DNA of 64,000 bases from Neolecta irregularis DAH-3 (taxonomy: Eukaryota; Ascomycota; Neolectomycetes; Neolectales; Neolectaceae). A model generated the notes under the pieces. That model worked only from the letters and a program-made list of their open reading frames with translations. It had not been told where the DNA came from and did no database searches. The translations under genes were made by a program, and so were the position numbers. The stretch lies in NCBI GenBank assembly GCA_001929475.1, contig LXFE01000257.1:16967-80966 (forward strand). Direction: 5' to 3'. Positions 25,921 to 36,763 of this stretch are shown here, piece by piece (the stretch's first letter is position 1; each line of letters starts with the position of its first letter).

Positions 25921-27420
25921 TCACAAATCCTGAAACACTAAAGCCTGGTCCCTCTTCTCCATCCATGATTCAAAAATGCTTTTCCGGCTGCTTTTACCGC
26001 CTTCAGTTACATAGTCGTCAATAAGATCGGCCTCGACCCATTCAAAATATTTATTCCGTACTCGAGTTGTTGCAGGTAGCGTGTATTTCCACGCTTCAGT
26101 CATCTCACTAGATTCGTTCTCTTCATTCTCTTCCGATTTTTTCTCAACTATTTTATCCTGGCCCGACACTACAACTACTTTGGCTCCGTATCTCCTTCCG
26201 AGAATCGCCGCGCCTAGTGAACCAACCTTGTTCAATACATCGCCGTCGGCCGAAATACGATCTGCTCCGATAACAACGTGTGTTGCCCTTTGTGCAAAAA
26301 TTCCCACGCAGGCGTCACTTGCGATTTCGATGTGAACGTTCTCGTGCGAATCTAAACTTAGGATTTTAGCTAGTTTAACTCCTTCAAACAGAGGACGCGA
26401 TTCTATGGTATTTAGCAAGCCATCTCTAGGATAAACTCGAATACCTAAAACTGTGATTCTTACTTTGATTTCTAAAGGTAATTGGGATAACCAGTGTTTC
26501 AAAACTATTGCCGTCGTTGATGAATACGATAAAGTGAGTATATGTATCTTTTCATACCCATCCAAACAAGCTTTAAACCCCAAAACCTGCTTTTCAAGTC
26601 GTAAACACCCGCTACTCTTTTCATTTTCAACTTCTTGTCGAGTAATTGAAGCCAAATCAAATTTACTTGTAGCAGCAACTAGTCGTTTTTGAATGTTGGT
26701 TAATACCCGGGCTAATGAACTCTCCATTGCAGCTTTCATACTCTGTCTAGATTGAACGGCATAATATCCAACAAGACAAAGTCTACCAAAAGTAATTTGT
26801 GACTCTTGGACAGCTTGAATTAAAACATCCAGAGCCATTTCACTCATCTCTCGAGCTCCCATTTCTCGATCCGTTTGTAAATTTGAGATCAATTTGCAGA
26901 TTTGTTGAGGTATATATACACGTGCAAATGTCTCTGATAGTCTAGGTACAGTATCGTATGTTGATAGATCTTTTGGGTTGATCCATTTGTAAGTTGAATG
27001 TTCAAAGTCGATGGTGATTGAAACGAGTTGCGAATCCTTCATTTCGAAAAGAAATGGATAGATATGCCACTTGTTTATTTCAGTTCCGAAAATATCGTAT
27101 ACCAAACCTCGGTATCTAGATTATCATCTTTGATAGCCATTTCCAATCCACTTATGATCAGTGTAATATCTTTGCGATCGAGTCTAGTTTCTTGTTCGAT
27201 CTCGATATAGGATCGTTCAAGTGGAGACACATCGTCCTCTTCGATACTTCCGCTGATGCCAGCCCATTTACCTCTGCGGTATAAGTCCTCTAGTACGCAA
27301 ATAAATTACAAACTGATATGTGTTGACTTTTCCCGATCTTTGTAATAAAAGTAATTTCACATCATCGCCCGAATTGTGTCGGCCAATAATAAATGAAGTG
27401 ACAACTCTTTTGATTTTCAT
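25921..27420 (-). CDS. NUDIX domain fused to eIF2B-alpha/MtnA-like domain
   Basis: Exons 27420-27314, 27273-27152 and 27107-25921 (introns 40 and 44 nt) give 471 aa. Residues 1-130 form a NUDIX fold: VTSFIIGRH, LLLLQRSGKVNTYQGKW, and a degenerate box GSIEEDD...IEIEQET that keeps the Glu cluster but lacks the usual Arg. Residues about 150-450 are an eIF2B alpha/beta/delta-like (MtnA-type) domain with the diagnostic VVIGADRISADGDVLNKVG and VVVSGQDK. This two-domain protein recurs in filamentous fungi; its substrate is unknown to me. It could act on a sugar-phosphate or nucleotide derivative, but no activity can be assigned. The second donor (GTGGAT) is weak. Confidence 0.8.
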
Positions 27421-28736
27421 GGTGTCAAGTTAAATGTGGAGCAAGAAATTTCAAAAACGTAATCCATACACCAAAAGAATATAAGAGGGCGTTTTGCAGC
27501 CACTTTATTAGCCTTCGGATTTGCGTCTTGCAATCACAAAGTAGCAACTATTTCATGAAATTCGAAACACTGGTCCAGACCAGTTTTTCGAAAATGCAAA
27601 ATGTAAAATTCCCAGAGTCCACCCATCATCGCTACCCCCCCAATTCATCTAAAATCGTGAACCCACTCGAAGGATTTTCTATCATAACCAAATTTGGACA
27701 ATTCCTTAAGTGTCACAAGATGGCCTTGATATTTGTATCTATCTTCAATTCCTTCAGAAACGCTAACAAAGTCAACATTGATGTTTGCGTGGAAAACTTC
27801 ATGTTTTCTGATCTCATGATATTATTTTGATTGTGTAGCAATTTCGGGTAGGTTCGTGGAGACTTTGACTTTTCTTCTCACTTGGAGATTCGATTTATTT
27901 GAGGAGGAAGCGTGGTTTTGGTTTCCTCGAGACTGAGATTAGGAGAGAGAGTTTGTAGAGATTATGAAGGTATTAAAGAGGGTACATTGTGATTATCGCA
28001 AAAGACTGGCTCCAGGCCTCTATTGATAGTCCCAATGTTCTCCTATCCAGCAGAGGGGCGAGAAAAGTAGTTAAGGAAAGACAAGGAAAGAAGGAAAATA
28101 TTTAGTGCATAAAAAAAAGAAGAGAAAGAAGGGAAATGACCGTAGGGTGCTTGGTGCTTACCATTCTGCCAAAGAGACTTGGGCCAGGGATTCGGTAACC
28201 CCATCGGTTTTCTGCTAGAAAGGGGTTCCCAAATTATGATATTTGCGGGGGAGGGAAAATGGTGAGTATTGTAGTTGATCGCGAGAAGGGTTTGAGAATA
28301 CGACGATAGGTGAAAAAGGGGGGCAGGTATTCATTCGTTTAGGCCGTGAGAGAGAGCGGAAAAGGAGGGGAAATGCAAAGGAGTGTATTATGTGACGGCA
28401 TGCTAGAACGACTGAGGGTAAAGGCCGAGGGGAATTACGGTAGTGAGTTAATAATGCGGTGAGGTGGAGAGTATGGTTACGATGATATTGTGTGGAAAAT
28501 GTGTCTCGTACCACATGCCAAACGTTGACAAACTAGATACATGGGTTCTCTAGTTTTAATTAAACCCCGCCAACCGGAATAAAAAGAAATTAAACTTTAT
28601 CTCTGAACACAAAGAATCTCAAAATCTCAAAAACAAAACTCCGGCATTGCCAGAACCTCGAAAATCAAATCCCTCCATTAACCCTAAACAATCCAACTTT
28701 TTATACTACAAACAAACAAACAAAAATATACTAGTT
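27421..28736. other. Long intergenic region; possible unrecognised spliced gene on the minus strand
   Basis: About 1.3 kb between the NUDIX gene start and the histidine kinase stop, with purine-rich tracts on the + strand. No confident gene is seen. On the minus strand an ATG exon at 28204-28162 (MGLPNPWPKSLWQN, ended by a GTAAGC donor) and an open frame at about 27826-27645 (containing EDRYKYQGHLVTLKELSKF) look coding. They can be linked only through uncertain intermediate exons. Alternatively these are 5' leader sequences of the NUDIX gene. No tRNA B-box or structured RNA was recognised. Confidence 0.35.
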
Positions 28737-31700
28737 TTATTTCCTATTTTCTACCACTCGTTGAAGAGTTGCCATATTTACAGGTTTTGTAAGAAAATCA
28801 TCGACGCCAGCCGCAAACGCTCTATCACGATCTTCATTTGCAGCAAGACCAGTTAATGCGATTATCTTTGATCGTTTACCATTTTTACGTTGTGATTCTA
28901 TTTTTCTAATTTCGGCAGTGGCTTGAAAGCCGTCCATTACAGGCATTTGGATGTCCATGAGAATAAAATCGAAGCCTAACGGTTCTGTTATGAATGCATG
29001 GACGGCTTCTAGGCCGTTGATAGCTTGGACAAAAGGATATTTCCCCTTACGCATTAAAGTTATTAAAATCTAAAGTTAATAAATCAAGTATTTGGGGTCG
29101 AACCATGGCGTTGATGCTGTTATCTTCTGCAAATAAAATGTATGGCTTTTTGATTGAACCAAGGGATTCGCTTGATGAACGTGGCAAGTAGGATAATTCA
29201 GTAGAGCTGGAAGAAGTAGTAAATGGAGATTCATTTGTATATGATGAATTGGTGGGGCTAAAAACAGTTGACGGAGCAGGAGCCAGGAGATTTGAAGTAA
29301 GATGATCGACAACCGTAGCTGGTTCGGCAGAAGATAATAAACTATTGATCCCATTGGGTGATGTTTTTTGTCGCTTGCCGCCGATGAATGGAGCTGGTTC
29401 AGATGGCGATGAGGTACTTTCTGAAGCAACCATTCCTAATCCTTGGAGATACACCATTGACGTCTCTAACGATCCGCGACGACCACCGATTACAGGAGAA
29501 AATCGAACAGTACCATTTGCGACATTTACATTTGGATAGGAACCATTGCGACTTCGTGCAGCGATGTTATGTTCTTGATTTAAAAGGCAAAACATTATAG
29601 CTTTTGCCAATTTTGATGGTCCGCACGGTTTTGATACAAAATCTATAACACGACCGAGATCAGCTTGATTGGCCATATTTTCATATCGGGCAACATTCGA
29701 GCATAAAACAATCATTGGTCGTGCGACTGTTTTTCCAGTTTTTGTGGATTCAAGGTATTCGTATAAATAGTGTGGGGAATCGTCGGTTATTATCAAATCA
29801 GCGGCTTCGACGTCGTGAACGATGTTTACTCCAACCCAGTGAATCAGGTATCTCCGCATAGAGTCTGCAAGTTTCAGAGAGGCTTCGGATTGATCATCTG
29901 ATGGAGCAATATGTGCGGTAAAAGAAGGTACACTGCTATTCAGCAAGGAGAGAATATCGATGGTAGGGTTCTCAAAGGACGATTCATTGAGTGACAATCC
30001 GTCCATATTGACGGAGGATTTTACAGGTAACAAGACAGTCGCTTGGGTTCCATCACCAAGTTCACTCTGAATATCAATCTCCCCGTCTAGAGATTCGACT
30101 AATTGCTTCACAATTGAAAGACCGAGACCAGCTCCGACTTGGAGTGGGTTTTCTTGCATAAAGGGTGCGAAGAGATTTGTTTTGAGAAAACTGCTGGCTA
30201 TACCTTTACCAGAATCGGATATGACCAACTTGAGAATCCCCTCGTTACTTTGCTCAGATGCAGTTTGTTTGTTTAGGCTCATGAAAACTCGAACGAATCC
30301 TCTGTTGGTGTACTTTAGGGCATTACCCACAAGGTTCATTATTATTCGTCGAAAGGCGCCTTGTTGGATTGGAAAGACGTATCCATTTGGACGATAATCG
30401 ACATCAATTATAACCGTGAGAGGTTCCCTTTTGTTTTCGCTCATACTGAGTACGTCGGATAATCCTTGCATACCCTTGAATTCATAACCAGCATAACAAC
30501 TCTCGGCGACTTGTTCAACTATTTCCACTAGATCTACTGCATTCTCTCGAATGGCTAAAACAGAGGCATCGTCTGAATGGGGTTTCATATTGGCGAGATG
30601 TCTGAGCTTACTGAAATCAAGAACATGATTGATGACGTCTAGAAGAGTCCTTCCACATTTATCAATTGTATCAACGAAACCAGTTTGAAGCAAATTCATT
30701 TTGGTATCAGAGAGAAATTCTGCGCTGGCCAGGATTCCATGTAGAGGGGATCGAAGTTCGTGGCTGATATTTGAGATGAATGCAGCCTTGGCACGATCTG
30801 CGACGATGACTCTGCGTTTGACGACTTCTGAGATGATTTGGTCGCTAAAAGCCTCGAGATAACCCTGTTCTTGATCGCCAAATGTAGAACATGTAGAACA
30901 TGACCAAGCACAGCAAATAGCGAATGGTTGGTGTCGGTGATCATATATGGGAACCAATAAAACAGACTGCGTGCTCTCTGGAACTAGACCATTCAGTTCT
31001 GGAGGAAGACCATCGTCGAACACATGACCGCTGGGATAGAGTCGGAGAAGGGAGGCAGCGATAGAACAGTACCAGGCGCCATGTGATGCGTGGTCTAGAT
31101 CAGAGGCTGAAGAAGCAAGGAGCGGAAGAGGAACAAGGTTGTCTACAGAGCTGGTTGAGAGTTGTCCATTGGTGGAATTTTCTCCGCTAGGAGAAGATGG
31201 CGATGAGAATGGGCAGTCTACGGATTCGATATCGACAAAGGAAACACCGTCTATTTCGAGGGTATTGCGAATAAGGTCTGATGCGGACTGGAAGAGGTTG
31301 CGGAGGTCGACTTCGTCATAGTCGCAATCGCAGTCTGAGACGCTTGCTCGCTTGTTCCTGACGGTGCTATTGAAGAAGCCACGGGTGAATTCTGAGATAG
31401 AGTTTTGCATCTGAGACTTTACAGAGAGACGGCGCCTGTCTCTGCGGAGTTCTATCTCGCACATGATGCAGTGGGCGAGGTCTCTGAGGCCCTGCTCGGC
31501 GGAGGGGGGGGTATCGCGGGGCCGGGTATCGAGGGCCTATGTTTGAGAGGGGATCTAGAAGTGGCATACGCAGATTGTGCCGATGTTGTGGCCATCTCGA
31601 GTGCGCAGTGGCACGCCACAGTAGAATTTGATGTAGGTCGGTCCTGTGACAAAGGGATTGTTGTTGAATCGCCAGTCTTGGGAGAGATCGCGAACGGCAA

Positions 31701-32192
31701 ACATGCGGTCTGATTGACGAAGAATTGTGTGTGAGCAGATGGCGAGCGGACGGGGCAGCGCAAGGCCGATGAGATTTAACGGGCCGCTTTCCTCGACGAC
31801 GTGTACAAAGGCGTCGTCGATAAAGGTGACCTGGTGGTTAATGCAAGGAGACAGCACGCACGTACCAGGACGCTGGCGGGTCAGCAACGCCCTAGCAGGA
31901 CAACATACGTCTGGGCGCCAGTGATAATGGAGGCGAGCCGGGAGAAGCGCTGCAAGTCGAGGGCAGGTACTACGGGCGGCGAACGGGCCAAGTGGCCGAG
32001 CAGGTCGTAGCGGTACAGCGCCTTGAGCCGCGCGGCGTCGCTGGGCCCATACGGCGACTGGAAATTCACAGCATCGCCGAGTGCGGGGGGTGGCCGTGTG
32101 CCCGGATGGTCAATGTCGCCTGCCGCATAGCGCGCAAGAAAGATGTCGGCGGCAGCATCTGTGAGATTATCTTCAGCAACAGCAGACTGCAT
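28737..32192 (-). CDS. Hybrid histidine kinase (GAF-HisKA-HATPase-REC)
   Basis: Five exons (32192-31909, a 7-nt exon 31872-31866, 31830-31570, 31536-29104, 29069-28737) give 1105 aa. A GAF domain at about 60-230 (LVTFIDDAFVHV, FYCGVPL, IGTICALDTRPR) is followed by a second sensor-like region. Then come HisKA with the phospho-His in FISNISHELRSPLHGI, and HATPase boxes N (NLVGNALKYTN), G1 (DSGKGI) and G2 (GAGLGLSI). A degenerate receiver-like linker follows (DLIITDDSP...FVSKP). The C-terminal REC has acidic FAEDNSIN, phospho-Asp in ILMDIQMPVMDG and Lys in FLTKPV. It would start a phosphorelay through an Ypd1-type protein. The signal is unknown. A Ser-rich linker precedes the REC. The N-terminal third is far more GC-rich than the rest. 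Confidence 0.93.
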
Positions 32193-32366
32193 CGCACTGG
32201 GTCGCAGTGGCACGAATCTGGGGCTGAGGCTGGTTATCTGGTCGCGGCCAGGTTCGCCAGGGCGTTTGGTGGCGATCCCCAAGCATTGGCGCGCGCCATC
32301 CAGTGTTCATTCAGCCTTCGCCGTCCATATTCCTCGCTGCCGCCCGCTTCCCCTGTGGGTGCCCGC
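32193..32366. promoter_or_regulatory. Bidirectional promoter, histidine kinase / RCM1
   Basis: 174 GC-rich bp between divergent start codons. No TATA box or known motif is recognised. Called from position. Confidence 0.45.
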
Positions 32367-33900
32367 ATGGACCTGTACATCCGCGGCGCTGCCATTCTGC
32401 GCCTGCTCGCCGCCAAGAACGGCTCCCTCAAAGCCCTTGCCACCTCGTCTCCCAACTCAAAGCGCATGTATGCTCTCCTGTGCCAATCCCTTAAATGTAT
32501 ATATCGGTTTAATAGTCTTGTTCTCATCATCTGGAGACCAGGATGTCCTCAAGCAGGTCATCTGCTCATCCCGACTGCTCGAACAGGAACAAAGGGTTGC
32601 TCTTCATATCCCAGTCGCTGACGCCTCGTAGCTTTCCCTTGAAATCGCTCTTCTCCTCGTCCACGACCTTCTTCTCTGCAAGAACGGCATTGCAGCAGGC
32701 AAGGGGCCCTTCAAAGACGCAGTCCTCCGTCACAAAACACGTCTAAAGGCAGAATTCGCAAGAGCAAAGATTCGCTCCCGTACAGTCGAAAGCAAGGATT
32801 TGGAGAGAAAAAATCACAGTATCTCCCAGGCAGACATCTCCCCACTGACCTGCAGAAGTCCTGCCAAGGTGGGTTCGAATAAATACCCTCAAAACAACCT
32901 TGCACTCTGCTCTCGAAACCTGCCGAAATGACTATACAGAGGTCGAGAATTGGTCCCAGCTCTCTCCTTCGTCATTCTGTATCGATGCCCTCATCCCGAA
33001 TTTGCTTGCTTTTCATTCTTCCTGCAACCTGATCACCCACAACCTATACACGGTAGGTCACATCATCCTTCAAGACAAAGCTTCTTGCTTCCCGGTACAC
33101 ATTCTCAAGTATATCATTGCATATGACTGCTTCTGACATTTAGTCCACCCTTGGGGGCCTGTGTGATAGATGCTTGCGCTGCCCCAGGAAACAAGACCTC
33201 TTACCTGGCAGCCTGTGTCGGAAAGCAAGGTCGAGTTTATGCATTCGAACGAGACAATCAAAGGGTCCAGACCTTGTCTACTATGATGGAAAAGAGTGGT
33301 GCTGACTGTATGTATGATCAACACTCTTCGATATTGACATCAGGCGTACATATTCAACATTTAAACTTTCTCAAATCCAACCCTTGCAATTTCGCTAATG
33401 TCACGCATATGTTGCTCGATCCGTCGTGCTCCGGAAGCGGTATAGTCAATCGATTGGATTATCTTGTAGAATCTCAACAACAAATTGATCAAGACCGGTT
33501 GGCAAAACTGGCCGAATTTCAAGTCCAAATCATCCTTCATGCTATGAAATTTCCATCCGCAAAGAAAATATCTTATAGTACATGCTCTATACATCCACAA
33601 GAGAATGAGCACGTCGTGATGAGAGTCCTCGACAAAATCCAAGATTGGACCCTTGCTAATCAACAAGACGTCCTCCCAAGTTGGGAAACACGCGGTATCG
33701 CTGAAGAATGCGGTGGTGATAAAGGTTTACTTCTTCATTTTGGAATTCCTCTTATGATAGATCTCGCCCACAGCCTTGTGAGGTGTAATCCTGGGGCTGA
33801 TGGTACTATTGGATTCTTTGCCGCGCTTTTCGTCCGAAAGTCCTCAAATAAACGCACACTACAAGATCCTCCTACTTCCAAAAAGAAGAAACGCAAGTAA
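32367..33900 (+). CDS. RCM1: 25S rRNA (cytosine-C5) methyltransferase, NSUN5/Rcm1 family
   Basis: Six exons (32367-32496, 32537-32595, 32632-32818, 32856-33108, 33144-33307, 33344-33900) give 449 aa. It aligns along its length with NSUN5: LYIRGAAILRLLAAKNGSLK at the start, then LPRWVRINTLKTT and LYTVGHIILQDKASCFP. The SAM-binding motif IDACAAPGNKTSYLAA follows. Two catalytic cysteine motifs are present: LLDPSCSGSG (motif IV) and ISYSTCSIHPQENE (motif VI). Rcm1 methylates a conserved cytosine of the large-subunit rRNA in the nucleolus; the basic tail KKKKRK fits nucleolar import. The fifth intron (33308-33343) is 36 nt, stop-free and in frame, so retention would add 12 residues. Confidence 0.94.
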
Positions 33901-33997
33901 ATTAGAAAAGATTAGTAAAAGGCCCATTGTAATTCCAACCATGAACAATATATCATCACCAAAAGCCATCCCTATCCAAGAAAAGTGCCCGCTTTGC

Positions 33998-34371
33998 TCA
34001 ACCACCTTGCAATTCTAGTTGTATCAAATTCCTTTGTGCCACAGATCTCCGACAAACCGGGCATGATTTCGATGTCTTCAGAGCGCTCTGGATACAATAT
34101 CCACAGTATAAATGACCTGCGAATGTAAACTACTGGTCCTCCCAAATCGCATACCGCAAGTCGTTACAACGGCATCTGTAGGACCTTCTAGACATATCAC
34201 GCATTGATGGGCAGCCATATTCTTCATTGAAGTAGGTTTCGGTGTTAATTGGGGTCCAGCTTCTGCCAGACCATCTTCGATAGTGAGATCAACAACTCTA
34301 GGTCCTTTCGAAGATGGTCTTCTCCGAGGATATGGAACTGGGCGATTTTTCGCGGATTCGCCAGCTGGCAT
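33998..34371 (-). CDS. Small RING E3 ligase with SUMO-interacting-like motif (Slx8/RNF4 type)
   Basis: Exons 34371-34155 and 34116-33998 around a 38-nt intron give 111 aa. A C3HC4 RING fills the C-terminal half: CVICLEGPTDAVVTTCGHLY, CGYCI and CPVCRR. Before it lies RVVDLTIEDG, a hydrophobic core with adjacent acids as in SUMO-interacting motifs, preceded by a basic Arg/Pro stretch. SIM plus C-terminal RING is the arrangement of SUMO-targeted ubiquitin ligases (Slx8, RNF4), which remove sumoylated repair proteins. It is shorter than S. pombe Slx8 and carries one visible SIM. The RING is certain; STUbL function is inferred. Convergent with RCM1, 97 bp apart. Confidence 0.82.
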
Positions 34372-34471
34372 GAGGATATCAATGTAGTTGAGGCAGGCGA
34401 TCGGGATAAACCGGAACCATGCTATTTTTGAGGTTTAATAGAGTCCTTATTCCGGAAGTATAAAACAGCAT

Positions 34472-35697
34472 ATGCCGCCGTTCCACATTTCGATTGTGAA
34501 TTGTCGGTCGGATCTTGGAAAACACCTCCGCGAAGGAGCTGTGGATCCGGAGGATCGATTATGCTATGCTTGTAATCACGAATTACCTTTATCTTACATT
34601 TCCTTGATCGACATTTATCTCAAGAGTTGTACTGTCCATGAACCAGCTGGAAATTCAATTCGACTTCCGACACCTCAGAGTCCATTGGTACAAGACTTTA
34701 TTTCGCAAAATGCGCCTTCGTTGTCTACAGTACTATCCACTACACACCTTAAAGACTCTCTGACCGTCGGAATCGATAAATGCGATCGAAAAGGAGAGAT
34801 AGTTTCGATACCATCACATGTTCAATGTTCTTTTACCACAGAACAAGACTCTTCAACAAATACGAATTTGATAGATGTACCTTTTAGCATCAGATACCTC
34901 ACTTTCCATGACCGACCAACAGATAACCACAAATACATTAAAGTCACTATCGATCATCATGGATTTTCAGAGTCAGGTTACGTTAGAATTAAACCTACCG
35001 CAACGGATTTCTATTCATTTGGCGTATTCGACTTGTCTAGTATAAATTTCGGAACAGTCCTTCCAAATGAAAATAAAATCCCAGTCAACAAGTACGATCG
35101 ATATTGTATCAGCAAAGCCCTTGGAACTACCATCACTTTTGATTCTCTCGCTATTTCACCGATCCGAGCGTGTCCTTTAAATCCTTCCAAATACCAATAT
35201 GTTGTTATTAAATATGGTGTATTCCCCGATTTACCCTCTGCGCCGGGGAAATGCGGTCTTGTCCTTGATTTAATGAGCAATTTTCCTTCATATCCTCTTC
35301 GGGTATTTACAAGTCGGACCGGAACGTTATGGCGTTATCTCGGTATATACACACCCCTTTCTGGTATACGTCTAGTGTTGATTGAATAGGAGACTATCTG
35401 TTTAATATATATGGAGAACTCGATCCTTGTACGTCTTGGGAAATTTTACCTGAAGTGGAACGCGAGCATTGGATTAAATTCTTTATATCGGGAAATAGAA
35501 AACTTAAATTAAGTCGTTTGATCGAGATGGGATTCACGAGAAGAGAATCTCTTTCCTGTACCCCGGAAGTTGTAAGGACAGCTTTTGTAGAAGGTCGTTT
35601 AAGACTACGGTTGGTTTTGGTGAAATTTGTCATTTACGATCAAGAGTTTACGGAACGGATGGATCGTTTTGTTGTTACGCTAAGAGATGCTACATGA
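34472..35697 (+). CDS. DUF6697-like protein, function unknown
   Basis: Exons 34472-35342 and 35390-35697 (47-nt intron) give 392 aa. The C-terminal 110 residues carry a spaced pattern (LWRYLGDY, SWEILPEVEREHWIKFF, TPEVVRTAFVEG, VKFVIYDQEF). I associate this pattern with the fungal DUF6697 family, common in Basidiomycota. The N-terminal 280 residues have no recognised domain but look like a globular beta-rich protein. An alternative donor 21 nt before the acceptor region would leave only 26 nt of intron and is less likely. A TATAAAA lies 12 bases before the ATG. No function can be assigned and the family link is tentative. Confidence 0.55.
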
Positions 35698-36143
35698 ATA
35701 TTCTTTTATCTGCCACGGAATCTTGGAGATAATTTAGCGGATCATTGGAAGTTGAGAATGTAACGGCATTTTACTTATCTTTAGCATATTAAAGCATATA
35801 TATCAAGCAGACTTGGTTTTATCATGTAGCATCACTAGATAACTATGCTTATACAGCACTTGCTAGCTTATATGATGCGAGAGTAACAAACGTTTGGGGA
35901 CACTTGATAGCCTAAGTGAACCAGTCTTTGTTCAGGGAGTGCAATACAAGATGAACGTAGTGGTACAAAAGTTACATAGTTGTAGAAATCTCCAAGCTGG
36001 GATTCTGTCTGCCTTTTGATGATGCCGAGAAAAGAAACGGGGGTGGGTTATATTCCTCTATCTGGAAAGTGGAAAAGTATTATATGACAGAACAGGCTTT
36101 CCTCCACGTCGGCAGGGAGTTAAAATAAGAAACAGGAAATCAT
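35698..36143. other. AT-rich convergent intergenic region
   Basis: 446 bp between the stop of the DUF6697-like gene (+) and the stop of a small unassigned gene (-). No open frame of note, repeat or RNA motif is recognised; probably 3' UTRs. Confidence 0.5.
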
Positions 36144-36533
36144 CTACCCCCGAAAGCTACCTAGTAACTCCTCAGGCCCACGCATACTCCTAATGGTCGA
36201 GGATACTCCAGGGTAAACGACTGCCATAGGACGAGGCTCTCCTTTTTCCGATTTGGTGATTAATTCAGGGACTGTAAGGAGCATGGATCCTGTAATTTGT
36301 GCGATAAACTTTGGTTGAATGTCCCAGGTTGCAGTTCGATAATGCTGTGGGATGGTGACAGTGGCAACCCCGTGGATCGCATTACTGTGAGTAACGTTGT
36401 GCCCGACAAAATAGAACACATGATAGTTTTGTAATGAAAACATTTGCTTAGTACCCAAAGTAACACGATACCCCATATCCGGATAATGAAACAATACGGC
36501 ACAGTGAAAAGACAGTTGTGAAAGTGATAACAT
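36144..36533 (-). CDS. Hypothetical protein, possibly 3' exon of a larger gene
   Basis: An open frame of 129 codons from the ATG at 36533 with balanced composition (for example GYRVTLGTKQMFSLQNYHVF and VATVTIPQHYRTATWDIQ), unlike the random frames around it. The frame stays open upstream of the ATG to about 36605 (LFKLPARKKNLCQAIVYQF), so an upstream exon joined at the CAG near 36603 is plausible. A separate ATG-led open stretch lies around 36690. I recognise no family. It is divergent from the small gene at 36764. Confidence 0.45.
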   Translation of the reverse strand: MLSLSQLSFHCAVLFHYPDMGYRVTLGTKQMFSLQNYHVFYFVGHNVTHSNAIHGVATVTIPQHYRTATWDIQPKFIAQITGSMLLTVPELITKSEKGEPRPMAVVYPGVSSTIRSMRGPEELLGSFRG

Positions 36534-36763
36534 ATTCTCAAATGCGAACTGGTAGACGATTGCTTGGCACAGATTTTTTTTCGCGCAGGAAGTTTGAAAA
36601 GCTGTTAATCGAGTCCGTCAAATTTAAGTGACTGACAAAAAGTGAAAAAGGTCAATCAATTGCTTGACGAAAATCGTAAAGTTGGTGTATGATGTAGAAT
36701 TTTGGCTTTGACCACTAAATGAGAATATATCCGCATCGCTTGGACAACGATCCTTGAGAACTA

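Noticed and set aside
28162-28204. Assigning the MGLPNPWPKSLWQN exon to a Ysc84/SYLF protein
   Set aside because: Only the first eleven residues fit; none of the SYLF core blocks is found downstream, so the name is not supported.
31405-31713. + strand frame antisense to the histidine kinase GAF domain
   Set aside because: A shadow of the well-supported minus-strand domain.
32872-32895. GGGTTCGAATAAATACCC-like tRNA B-box
   Set aside because: It lies in a conserved coding block of RCM1 (RINTLK region) and no A-box or cloverleaf surrounds it.
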